From the NCBI GenBank assembly GCA_019722365.1, contig JADFUC010000758.1, positions 1,922,001-1,986,000 on the forward strand: a stretch of 64,000 nt of DNA, given 5' to 3'. Of this stretch, positions 1-12,133 are shown piece after piece (positions within the stretch are counted from its first letter, which is position 1; each line of letters begins with the position of its first letter). The position numbers and the translations under genes were made by a program. The stretch comes from Lithospermum erythrorhizon (taxonomy: Eukaryota > Streptophyta > Magnoliopsida > Boraginales > Boraginaceae). The notes under the pieces are model-generated. The model saw only the letters and a program-made list of their open reading frames with translations. It was not told where the DNA came from and did no database searches.

Positions 1-1433
1 TTGATTTTGGTCAACAATAATAAATTAATAATCAACCAAAACAAACTAAAGAAAATGGCAAATTGAAAATTTTGAATTTATGATTTTTAGTTTATTATGT
101 GATTATATTAATTGAAGATTAAATGGAAATAAAGAGATCGGGTTTAGGTTTAGGTTTAGGTTTAGGTGTTGAAGAAGATCGATTAAGCAGAATGATTTTT
201 TGTCGTATTCGGATTTAATCATGTGTACTTTATTACATTAAACGTCACAAACAAACAACCTGGGATTTGCCTCGCTTTTTTTCCCTCTTATTTTTCCTGT
301 TTTCTTCTTAATTTTATTTTTGTTGTTAAGGAAGTTGTATTGGATAATTATCCGATTGTTTTGAGTATTTGACGATAAAATATGCTCGAATTTGGCTTGG
401 ATATTAGTCGATAACGTTTTTGCAATAGAGTATCATGGAACAATAGTTTTGCTCGTTAAATGTCTCCTTCTGGTTTTCAATTCGTTTTAAGTAAGATTCT
501 ATAGTGTGAAAATAATAAAAAGTAGTCGAAGTCTTGTTGAAAATGTAAGATAATGATCTGATTGAAATAATATATCAATTATTGATTGTTTGACAAGAAA
601 AATAGTCAACTGTAAAAATCTTTGAATTTATTATATCTTTAAAGCAATGACTATAAAAATAATTTTTTTTGACTAAGCTGACAGTATAAAAAAAGCAAGT
701 AGTATGTTTTAAAACTATAAATAAGTCGAGCTTTAATGGATATCGAATAAACACATTTTATCAAGTTTGATGATTATCTCATCGTATAGAGTATTGAATA
801 AAACTATCTATTCGAATAGAAAATTCATTTTTTCCTGGTCAATAATCGAGTTTGGTACCGAGTTCTGTTTTCTATCATTAGGGAAAATGATATGAGAAAT
901 ATAAATATCGAATATTGGGGAAAATGATGAGAGAAATCTAAATATCGAGTATTATCAAATTCAATTTTGAGTTTCTTAGAGACCAATAATGTTGTTTGTC
1001 CCTCATTATTTTTGGTTATTTTTGGTTTGGTGATGAAGAGCAGAATAAAAATCTTCATCCCAATTTAATTGGTAAATTTTAACAAGCTTCTTCAATTGTC
1101 AATAATTGAATTCATATAAATTTAAGTTTTAATCAAAAAAATCATATTACTCCGTATTACTAATATAAGATCCAATCAGTTATACACAATTTAGACGTAT
1201 TTCTCAAGCACAAATTATTGTACCGTACATGAAATCATGAATGCAACATCATTAAACCTTATTGATACTGGTGAATTTTTAGATTACGCTAGATTGAAAT
1301 ATCACCCCACCAAACTTGTGTCTTTTTCGTCCGGATAAAAACGTCTTCATGATTTATGAACGACGTATTTTGTCTCTACTCAATTACATCGTTCAAATAA
1401 GAACGAGGTAAATAATAAAAACGGCGGCGTCGT
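1..1433. other. AT-rich intergenic spacer
   Basis: No gene is recognisable. The stretch is AT-rich with short open frames that contain no known motif. The only distinctive element is a hexamer tract at about 141-167. Confidence 0.6.
141..167 (+). repeat. (TTTAGG)n microsatellite, telomere-like
   Basis: About four consecutive GGTTTA/TTTAGG hexamers are seen. The usual plant telomere unit is the heptamer TTTAGGG, so this is a telomere-like hexamer tract and not a clean interstitial telomere. It is too short to imply a chromosome end. Confidence 0.8.
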
Positions 1434-4400
1434 GTGGTGGATTTTGACCTTTATGGAAACAAGGACTGCTTGCTCCTCCGACCCGCTGCTCATGGTGGAT
1501 CGTTCACGATGATGATGACGGCGTCGAATGTGCCTTCCGTTAAGTTAGCATGTGAGAGATCTTCATGCTGGTCGCTTTTATTGGGTCACATGAGCTCCTA
1601 CCGCGTGTCAATGGGTGAGGGGTGCCTCTCGTGCTTTCGGGTGGCGACTGCAGTTTGTATGCTTTGGAATCCGAGATGCTTTGTCCACGTCTGCAGAAAA
1701 TTCGGCGAACTCAGGTATGCGCAGAAGCGCGGCCAAGTCGATCATGATAATACGATGGCGAGTAATTAATTCGAGAATAACTTAAGAAATGGTATGGCAT
1801 TATATGGAATGATGGGTATTTAGAAAAAATCACAGTGCCAGATGAATAAAATTAAATGTCTAATAAAACTGTAATCTCTTTCTCGATTAGAGGCTTTAAT
1901 GCCCAATATTAAATATAGGCTATTAATAGACTTTTTATAATCATGCCGCTATTTTGGGTGCAAATGGGAATAAAGTGTTAAATGAACTCTAAGCTCTGAG
2001 TATTTGATCCCAATTCGACCTTATTACCACATAAGAGGTAAACTCATCCCTCTTTTCTCACTTTTCGAATCTACTCTTATTTTGTTTCCTTTTCGATTAC
2101 GTCTGCAAATATCGCCTGCTCCTTTCGCTACGTGACTTAATCTACTCGATGGTGATGTCACTGGGCCGGATTTGGCGTGCCCCGGGCCATTCGGAGGATT
2201 CTACACAGAAGAATGCGTCTTTGCTCGACTTTTCTTACCTCAGGTGGTGGTTCTTGATCTTTTCGAGGGAAAAATATTGTTTTACTTCGACTCCCCTGGA
2301 TTCGTTATTCGGTCCTGGTGTGATTGCGCCTTGACCATAATGTTGTCATTAATTTCTGTGATCGACCTTGCGAGAATGACTCCTCCTTACGGCGAGAAAG
2401 GCAGGAAAATTGTCTTCATGGCGTGATAACAGGCAATCTTGTGTCATTGAGCGTCCACCAGAAAAACCAGAAGCAGTTGATTGATTGTCAAAGAAAAGGA
2501 AAGCGACACATGAGAAACTCACGCTAAGGTTGTTACCCACGATCACTTGTAGATGGGGTGTAAGAAGACAAAGGCCGGGGTTGTCCCGGACCCTCGAAGG
2601 CTTTGGAAGGTGACGAGGGGACCGTGCCGAGGGTCTAAGGCAGTGCGTGACTTACAAGATCAGTGGGGTGAGGCGGGGATCCCTTTCTTTGTGAGAGACA
2701 GTGATGCGCCCGTAGTCGTCTGCGGCTCTTGAGCGATCCGATGGAAGTAGGTATGTCGATTATCTTTGGGAGTTTTAATTATGGTCTCCTTTTCCCTCTT
2801 CGGCGTTTACAATGTGGCGTCTGGTGGCCTTGTCGGCCAGTGCCCACAGTTGGCGGAGTCTGCTGGCAGGCGACCTGCTTTTCAGTATAAGGTTGCCTTA
2901 TTTGTCCAGTGACACTGTTTTATTCAGGGTTTTAACATGATCATTATGGGGTCCCATTTTGTTTTCATGCAGCCCCGAATGAGGGCATGTGTTATACCAT
3001 GAGGCTGGGGGAAAGCGATACCGGTAGCCTGATATTTTTCAACGCCGAGATCTTTCTCGACGAGTTAGTTCCGCACTATGAGGCTAACTTGTCGAGGATG
3101 TAATGATTTTTGACGTGGACTTAGATGCTTCACTTCCCTTTTTCTGTATATTCGTCAACTTGATTTCATTCCGTCTTTTAATCTTTAACCACTTTTTTTT
3201 CGTGACCCTGTGAGGTTAAATGATAGGAGGCAAATCGTTCCCGACAGTGAGCTACAGATGTGATCTCGGGGAATCGTGCCTGGTGAATGTGTATAACTTA
3301 CATCTCTCACTCGAGGAGTATATTTGACCATTCGAGAAGGTCGAAAAGATCTCGGCGCCTCTTTCTGCCCTGCATGACGTGTTAACTTTCACACTAGCAC
3401 AACAATCCAGGACGATTGTTATTACATTGCTTTAGATTGACCTTGGGGGGTGAATACAGGTTCAGAGGTATTCCACACTTTTGAGGTTTAATTGCTGTCA
3501 GACTACAAAATAATGAATATGTTCTAATGTGATAACCCGATGCTTCAGCTCGAGAATGATTAATCTGACAATAAGCGACCAAGATGATTGGTAATATAAT
3601 GATGACTTAAAAGTAAAAACAGGAAAATAATACATGATATTAACGACTTCGGTTTATATTAATTTCAACCTCGAGATTTTGCTTACGAATGCTAGCAGAA
3701 AATGCTGCCTGAAACACCTACCGAAGCCTATTGTCAACGCTTAGTACCTTAAATGACCAGTACCCTTTAAAGGATTTGACTCGATGTCGACCCAGGTGGG
3801 AACCCAGCTAGCACTCTTAGGATTTCAAAGTACACTCGACCTAGAACCTTATCTTCCCAACATGAGTTCGCTCAAACAATAAATGTTTTGAGAAAGAATG
3901 AATTGTCGGCGCAACTAGGAAACTCTCGATAAGATTATCACCGGTAATAAATGTGAAAGTTATAGGCACACACCTTTTGCTTATCAAAAGCAATATACAG
4001 GAAATTAGGTTTTCAAATAGTTCTGAAAGTTATTTAGGGTTTAGAAAGAACTGAACACTGAAATTGGTGAAAAGTTGCACTGAGATGGACGACTGACAGT
4101 ATGAATATGTAGGAGATAGAGTGCTGATGTCGTGGTTATGTCAGAGACAGAAGTCTCGGTCTCGTCATCGAGACCTACCGAGAGAGAGTGCGATGGATTC
4201 TCAGGTAATCGATTCAAAATAACGTCGTTTCAAGCTAATTACCAGCTTGAAATATGATCATTTATACTGAGACTGCTTATGAATCGATCTATCTTTTAAG
4301 ATTTTGAAACTACGGACCTTAGGTTTTCAAACACAATTAGTTTAAATGGCAAGAAAGTCATACTCCTGAAATTTAAAACGACAAAATCTTTTAAAAAAGA

Positions 4401-7400
4401 GTTTCGCTTCTGACCACCTTTATAAAAAGAAACATGAAATTTCAGCCAGAAGGCTTGTTGTTTGATGCCTCGAGCTTTCCAGATCAACGATTTAGCACTT
4501 GAACATTTGGAATAAACTGCAGAATACATGTTAAACAACGGGATTAGTTCGGAGTTAAAACAATTCATTATCTTCAAAAATAGTTTGAATGGAATCTATT
4601 AACGTTATTAAATCCTGTTCAAAAATAGGATCCTCTCACAGATCTTAATGAGAGTCTCTGGAGAATTTTGCATTGGGTCGTCGAGAGGGGTTTTGAGAAT
4701 AACCGTCCATAAGTTAATCTCCTTTCCAGGAGTGGAATCGCGGCGAACAGTGTATCCATATAACGCCCGTTGCTACTGAGCATTTGAAGAAGCTGTTGAT
4801 ACCGCCGATTCACAGGAGTTAGCAGGACTCCCCATTGACTCTTGATGTTTTCTACATGCTTTAGAAATCTTGGGTTATTTCCTTAGTTATATATATTTTT
4901 TTGTAATATGCCTTATTTAAATGTTCTTTTCTTGGAGGCCGATGGAGACATCTTTATCCACTCGCTGGTCGGCGTGATGAGGAGATCTCCTGCCGTTTGA
5001 AGGCCACTTTTGGTTTTCCGTGGAAAGGAGGGCGATGCTTTCGAGGACAAAATTTGCGTTGCGCTAATAAGTGGCTATTCGAATCGTGAAGAGAAGGTTG
5101 TTGGTGGCCAGCTGAAGCCTACAATCTGAAGGCGATGGGGAGGCAACAGTCTTCCCGGACCAGAGTGCGAGATCTCAATTTGATCTCGATGAATCGGGAT
5201 GATGTGGGGAGTTACCTGCCCGTAAATAATGGTGACATGGAAGTCCTGAATAACAAAAGGCCTTGATCAGAATGAGTTTCAAGAAAAAGGTATGGTATCC
5301 TTCGCCAAAGGTGATACAAGCCTTTCTCACGAGGTCATACGCGAGGAAGGCCAATGATTTTAGAATCCCATTCACGTTTCTGCTAGCGTTAGATCATTTA
5401 GAGGACTACGTGGTAAACCTTTCGATGAACTTAGAAGCAGAACAACTTGGATTGATAAGCAGCGATGACATAGAAGTGATTAGTTCTAGCGAAGATGAAG
5501 CCGGCGATGAGTCTTATGTCCTTAGTTTTTCGTAGTCTTTTGTAATAGTTTTGAAGACATATGTTTTGTAGTCTGGGGTGCCATCGGTTATGCGATATTT
5601 TATTTTAATAAGATATGTTTATTCCTTCGCCAATACATATATATACATTTTTCTTTCTTTCGTTATCATTCCTTTTTATCTTCGTCTTCGGCGTTTATTA
5701 TCTCTTGCCCTCATGAGTATTTTGTAAGTAACCGTGTTTTTATACTGGTAAGCGATAAATCATGACTTTATGGTTTTATGACAGTTTAAAAATGTCGATT
5801 TTGAACTTCTTAACGTTTGGAGGAAAGATCCAATTGGGATCTGACATGAAGGATCTGATCTCTCGACCGCTCATTCATCGGCGGTTTGGTAGAGAAGCGA
5901 CTTGATCATTTTGTAACTTCTCTACTACGTTAAGTCGAGGGAGCGATTTGATAATCGAATTGGCAAGTTTTAGGGTTCATTGATCCCTGTTAATGTCACC
6001 ATTTGGTGCAGGGTGTTTATGAGTCGTTCTTTGACCATTTTTGGGGGGCTTGGTACTTTTAACTCTCTCTGTACTTTATAGCGAAGGGAATGAGATATTC
6101 TTACATGGCGATGGAATGAGGTTGTTTTCTTTGCCTCGATCTGCCAAAGTTTAGCCGTGCTCTGATAAAAATGGTTAGAATGGACGTCGTTATAGATTTA
6201 AATACGTCGCGTAGTATTCAAGTACAAAGATTGCCCCTAGGCAGTTTTTGAGAGAAATTCGAGAGGGGCGTTATCGTCTAAGCACAATGTTAAGATGGGA
6301 TCCCATTGATACGAGTGATGTCTTCTTGCACTGCTTTCGGGACAATTCTTCGATATGTTCTTGGCCTTCTGACTTTTCGTGACCGGTGGGGTCACTTTCC
6401 ACGTTAGTTATTTGTTGGCGTTAATACAGCTCTGTAGCTTTGTGCCAGGCACGAGTCTTGTGACTTGTGCATTTACTATACTTTTGATTATAAGAACACG
6501 GCTTGTCACTTACGCTTGTTTTTGTATTTTGGTGATGGCTCTGTCACTTCCTTCGTTGCGAAATCTATGATTCCACATGATCCTTACATTGTAGCTAATT
6601 TGATATTTGGGGCCTCTAAGAGGCAACGCGACACGTGCCACTTGACTCTCGACATAAATTTTCTCTTGAATTCTCGGGAAAATGGTTTATTCATATTTCA
6701 ACGACCCGTTATCTTGAGGGGTAGCAATGCCGATCGAGCATTATAGATTCATTTGACACATTTCGTATAGCTGAAGCCAGCGTACATTCTCGGAGACAAT
6801 TATCCTCGAGATAAAGCGGGTGATGATGTTCTTCAAATTAGTGTTCCGTCTTTGTACCGTATTTTTCGAGGGTAAGCTTCCGCTGACTAGTAGTCAACCT
6901 CATTTATTAGACTTTGTGCTTATTTGGTGGTTTCAGGTATCTACCTGATCGTGCTTTGTAGAAGGGAACCCGGTATAGGGGTGGAGTCATTCGGTCATGG
7001 GTTGGTGATGGACGACATTCGTCTTTTTAGCGTGAGTGTGACTCTTCAGCATCACTCCGCTGCGTGATCACCGTGCTTGAGGACCAAAAATACCCGGCTA
7101 GGTGTGATTTTGTGCTGGACTTCCTCCATGTAGTGTCAGCAATCTGTTCAAGTGGACACCATGAAAGTGATTACTGTGTCGTGTTCTTTTAGCTACCTGA
7201 AAATAAGAGAGAGAGGGAGACTGCCCAGAGTAGGCCTTGATATAATTCTCTTGCGTCTAGGATATATAACTACAGCTCTTGATCTTGCGAGATACGCTAA
7301 GCCAGTGGCAGGTGAGGATGAACCGTCACGATGGGGCTCCTCTCACGATCCTGCCTTGCAGCAGCTTACCATACTTGACCCGTTTCTTAGGTTGGGATGC

Positions 7401-10400
7401 AATCTCTACATCACTTCGTGAAAAACTGGCATTAAATCGTAGTAGGTGAGGCCAGTTGAGATATGGTGGCCAGTTCATTCTCGGTCTGGGGATATTGCTC
7501 AGATCCGTAATCGAACCACCACATGATAAGAGGGCTTTGGCGTGTTCTTGAGACATCGTTTTTGAAGCCCGCAGTCCCCTCGGACTTGTTCTATGACCAA
7601 CTGCTGATGGGTGATGGCCAAGAATCACCACCGTAGCCTAAATGCTACCGCCATTGTTGCCTTGGCTTCAGGCGTACTGAAGCATTCTTTCTGATCGACT
7701 CTTGGATTAAATCCGCTCCAGCCTTTAGCCGTTCTGGCGGCTGCAATCGACAAAATAATATCCATTTTGGGACCTCTTACGGGTTTTTGTCTGATTCGGG
7801 CTAGAGGTTAATGATGCTGACCCACTATGATAAAAGTCGGACTAGCATTTTGATCCGTGCTTTCAGGAGCATAATGGTGATCTGGCTATTTGAGTTAGAT
7901 GGCCCGTATGGTGAGTGCGTTACTTGAGTTAGATCTGACCCGACTTGTTGGGTTGATCTGTCTCATCCCTTTGATGGGATGGGCTTGGCTAGGCTTCCCG
8001 ACCTTCTGCTTGAAGTCGTGAGCGAAGAAAAAACTTATCGATGGCGGATAGTTTTCCTCGGTCCATGGAGAACATAGTAGCGTAATATATAGGCTTTTTA
8101 GGCTCACCACGTCTTACCATGCTGTATTGGCAGGTTCCTGTCTAGTCTGATTGGAGTTATTAAGCCTAAACCCCACAGTCTGCAGTCAGCTTGGGGACCC
8201 CGGATATGACAACTCTTCGAATGTATGCATCGCGTTGTGAGTCTGAATGAACTTCTTCTTTTGGAGGCAGCGAAGCTTCTTGAAGAATGGCATATTTCGA
8301 TAGCCCGATTTGGAAATAGCATTTCAATCATTGTCTCGGCCGATCGACGAGCATCTTTGCCTTATGATGATTTGGGAGGCTACTGTCGAAAGAGTGCCAC
8401 CGATTTTGTCGGTCAGGTTCTATGCCTGGGTAAACATCATAGCCAAGGAACTTCCACGACGTTACTCCAAATTAACCTTCGTTGATCTGAAGCCCATTTC
8501 TCTGACCTCGGTGATTCTTCAGTTCTTTGAGATAGTCCCACTTTTTGCTTTTAACAAACATATAAATATGTGCCCATCTCCACGTATTTTCCCAATACGG
8601 TCTTTGAAGATTGTGTTTGTCATTCTTTGATATGGCTCGGCGTTCTTAGTCGGCGGCATAATCCTCAGCGTTAAATCCCGTATTCGGTTATGAAGGTGGT
8701 TTTCTCTGTCGCCTTCGTCGGGAGGATCGATGTCTTCGATGTCATCCAGGAAGTCAAAGATTCGTGGTCGTAAATCGACGATGTCTCCCCGATCGATAAA
8801 GAATAATGATCTTTTGGGAGAAAGCCTTATTTAGGCGGAGTGAAATCCGTCTGCGTGTTGTTAGACTTTTTACGTGACCACTTTGTTATCCATTCGGGAA
8901 TTAGAGTTCCCCGATTGCTTTGGTGGCTACCGGTTCTCGACTTCTTTCTGGATTGCACGGTTTTCCCAACTAGAGAAGTTCTTTCTTGCTGTAGCCGCGG
9001 TTTGAGCGATGGTCTACGTGAGCATGAGTCGCGTTTCTCGATCACACGGCGTATCACCGAGGTCCCCAGCGAACACCTCACCGGCACTTGATGATAGCGA
9101 GGGCGTCCGTGTTCCTTATCCGACTTAGTGCACATCACGAGAGAGACTCGATCGGGTTTCCTTCGTCAGGCGGTGGTTTCAGTCTTCATGAGTTCCCCTG
9201 TTTATGACTACCGAGGTCTTTAGGATCATTGTCTGGCGGCTCCCGACTCGTGATTTCTCAATCTTCGTTACTCTGGATGCCTTTTTGGTGCCTTTTCCTG
9301 CTTTACAGGGGATCCGTTTTGACAATACTGTGAATGGGCAATGAGTAGCATTCGCGTCCTCTCTTTTTGATCTCCACTTCGTTTCACATGCCTTGCCGGC
9401 ATGGGGAATTTCATTACGGATGTAAGTAGGAGGCCGATACCATGCCAGCGGAGCCATTGAGAAGAGATGTCATGAAGCCGTTATAAGATGGATCGACTAT
9501 ATCGGCAGGTGAAGGTTGCTCGTCGGTGACGTTGGGAACCACGACTATAGTGACATCGATTCGGTATCACATGGGGTGAATGGAAAGATCCGTGAAACAG
9601 TGGTGGTGGCGACATTTGAGATGTTTTGGTGAGCCGAACTGTCATAGGCTCGTGAGAGAGGTACAAAAATCGGCCGAGCTTCGGTATCAACAAGCATCGG
9701 CTACATGAGAGTTGAATATGGGTAGGTAGCCACGGATGATAGGTAATTGGGGTAATTCCAGCCCCTCGAGCTCACATCCGAAATTTATTTCCCGCGATCA
9801 TGAGTGGTGGTGAAGATCCCCGATCTCACAGCGACCACCCGAGCATATTGCATTGGAGGTGTCACTCACTCTTGAGATGTGTGCCGCCTGTTATATGTGG
9901 GGATTTGTTGTCTCTTGGCTTCATTGGAATATTTCTGGGATTGTTCCTATGTTCGAGGAGATCAGTATGCGTTTTCTGAAATCTTCTTGGCCCCTCTTTA
10001 TCAATTTTCTATCTCCGCCTTAGTAGACATTAAATGGGTATGGCCATGGTCTTTGTGGTATATTTTTTAAAGTCCGCCGATGAGGGCCAATTCTACATCA
10101 GCAGGAGAAACTTTTTGCCTTCTAATTGAGCATATCCTTCCATTGGGACTTTGAGTGTAGTATGTGTTAATTACCGGCCGGGTGCGGATGTCTCGCTGCA
10201 AAGGCCCTGGCGTCGTCTCTTGAGGGTGACCTTAATCGTGTGCCTTTAAGAGAGAGGTTATCCTTGGTTTTGCAACTTATCCCTTTCTTCTTTTTGGTGA
10301 CCACTTGTCGCCCTTATACAATAGAACTGCTTACCCCCATACGGTGTCGGCGTTCTTCGATATCCAACTTTGCTTTTTCGAGCACGTGTATTGGATGACC

Positions 10401-11700
10401 AATTTTGACAACTCGATTCTTGTGCCGGGGTGGTTTCGGTACAAACTTCTCTTTAATAGCGTATCTGATCATTGGAAGAATGAAATCATTGTCCTTTACC
10501 GTTGGTCCTGGTATGTTAAAAGTGTACCTCTTGAGTCAGGTAGTAGTTCTTAATCACGGGCACTTTTGTTGTATCTCTCGTGAGGTCCTCTCTGTGACAT
10601 GAATAGTTCACGCGCATCCACCTTTCTACAGGTCTATGGAGTTGGGTGGCAGTTTATGAAACCAACTTGATGATTGACATTAGAACATACAGGGAATGCC
10701 CTCACGTACGCCGTCATTTGGCCAAGGTTGGAGTCGAAGGACTTGAGATGATTCTTGAATCGTCGATTCCAGCGATATTTTGAACTTAGGCATCACATTA
10801 GGCATTTTGCGTACGCCAACTGTTTGAGAATGGCATGAGTGTTATCTTTCTTAGCCACTCGACGGTGTGATGTCTCTGGGAGTGCCTTTGGCACAAATCG
10901 ACTTGTTTACTTGATGCAGGCATTCTTCTTACATGTGCTTGAAGCGGAGTATGTGGTTCGTCGATGGCCTTTGTTGGGTTATGCAGATGGTGGGAGATGG
11001 AATGACTACCTTCGTTACTGCTGTGCACGGTTGGTTTTCAAGCATAGGGATCTTTCGGGTGAATTGTCGAATGATGCGGTGTTCGTATCTGGACGATAGA
11101 TTTTCTATGAGAGTCGAAGACTTTGCACTGGCTGACGGCAGGCAGAAGTACACTTTGCCCCTATTTGGTGCAAGGCGTAGATGCGATTCTCGAGACCTAA
11201 ATACCGTCGTGAACATGGCTTACATTATCTACCCGTGTCGATTAGGGTGATCGTTGAGATTCCTTCATGTTCGGATAGTTGTATTAAAGAATTATACATG
11301 AGGGCGGCGCCCGATTGATGTAAGTGAACTTTGGCGAGGGCATTTTTATGCGGGAGCGAGGTTCATGCTCAGCCATTGGCGCTTTTCCTTGGTGGGATCG
11401 TTCAGAGGTGATGAGCGAAGGGCATTTGAATATTCTTTTTCGCCATTAAAATTGGCGTTCCGTGCGAGGGGCGCTAACATGCTGCTTGGTCTTTGTGGGT
11501 ATTATGAGCTCCCTGTTTGTCTGTGGAAGGCAGTGTATCAATGCTTTCAGTCTTTGCTTTGGTGTGCCTTGGGGAGATTCGGGGTTTTTGTCCCGTGTTT
11601 AGGGGTTGTGAGGCTACATGTCTGAACAGCCGTCGATCATGATATTCTGAAGAATGTGAAGTCGATAGCTGTCGGCGAATGGCAAAAATGGGTATAAGTA
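1434..11700. other. GC- and CpG-rich block without an intact gene, probable old transposon relics
   Basis: Base composition changes abruptly from the AT-rich flanks to roughly half GC, with frequent CG dinucleotides (for example about eight in 9001-9060). A lower-GC island lies at about 3.6-4.3 kb. Open frames occur on both strands but are all short, overlap each other and show no motif of a known family. The longest readable pieces are an 87-residue plus-strand frame at 5272-5535 with an acidic serine-rich end, and minus-strand frames at 8827-9138 and 9179-9457 rich in basic residues. On the minus strand around 8.65-8.80 kb a further peptide-like stretch is rich in Asp and Glu. Inference: decayed internal sequence of one or more LTR retrotransposons, but I found no reverse transcriptase, integrase, primer-binding site or matching LTR pair, so the class is open. 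Confidence 0.45.
5272..5535 (+). CDS. Unrecognised 87-residue open frame with acidic tail, doubtful
   Basis: Starts at ATG 5272. The N-terminal half is basic and hydrophobic. The C-terminal third is acidic and serine-rich (ISSDDIE, SSSEDEAGDE). It lies in the CpG-rich block and may be a fragment of a transposon protein. No family was recognised, and no promoter or splice evidence is visible. It may be a chance frame. Confidence 0.2.
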   Translation: MSFKKKVWYPSPKVIQAFLTRSYARKANDFRIPFTFLLALDHLEDYVVNLSMNLEAEQLGLISSDDIEVISSSEDEAGDESYVLSFS

Positions 11701-11841
11701 TTGCTTACGATCGTGGAGGATGATGGTATATAGAAAATCCTAGTGCCTTACTGAGTGGAGGAGATGAAGATAAGTGTTGTAAATGCAAATAAGCAGAAGA
11801 CTTCTAAATGCTAACGTTAAATTTTAATGTCGACATTAAAT

Positions 11842-11955
11842 GAAACTTATTTGCATTCTTCAAAAGTAATGAACACTCTTTTTGTCTTGGAGCCCATTAA
11901 TATCATTTATATCACATCTGAAATAATTGAAACTTATTTGCATTCTTCAGAAGTA
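11842..11955. repeat. 27-bp direct repeat, 87 bp apart
   Basis: Two near-identical copies (11842-11868 and 11929-11955) share the core GAAACTTATTTGCATTCTTC and differ by one base. They lie just downstream of the thioredoxin gene on its strand, so they could fall in its 3' untranslated region or the flank. Confidence 0.7.
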
Positions 11956-12133
11956 TAAAAGTGAAGAATATTCACTTTGATAGTAACAATAAGATCCAAT
12001 ATAGTCATATCAGTCTTATTTACAAAGCTGATGGCATCTGCACAATAGCCAGCAGACGAATTTGATATGCTACCTTGAAGTGGAGCCGGACCATGCAAAC
12101 CTTCAAGAATCTCAGTCTTTGCAGTTAGAACCG

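Noticed and set aside
10305..11250. Overlapping plus and minus frames as genes
   Set aside because: Frames on both strands overlap fully and none carries a recognisable domain; GC-rich DNA yields long chance frames.
1434..11700. Insertion of organellar (mitochondrial) DNA
   Set aside because: The GC level would fit, but no mitochondrial gene or tRNA was recognised.
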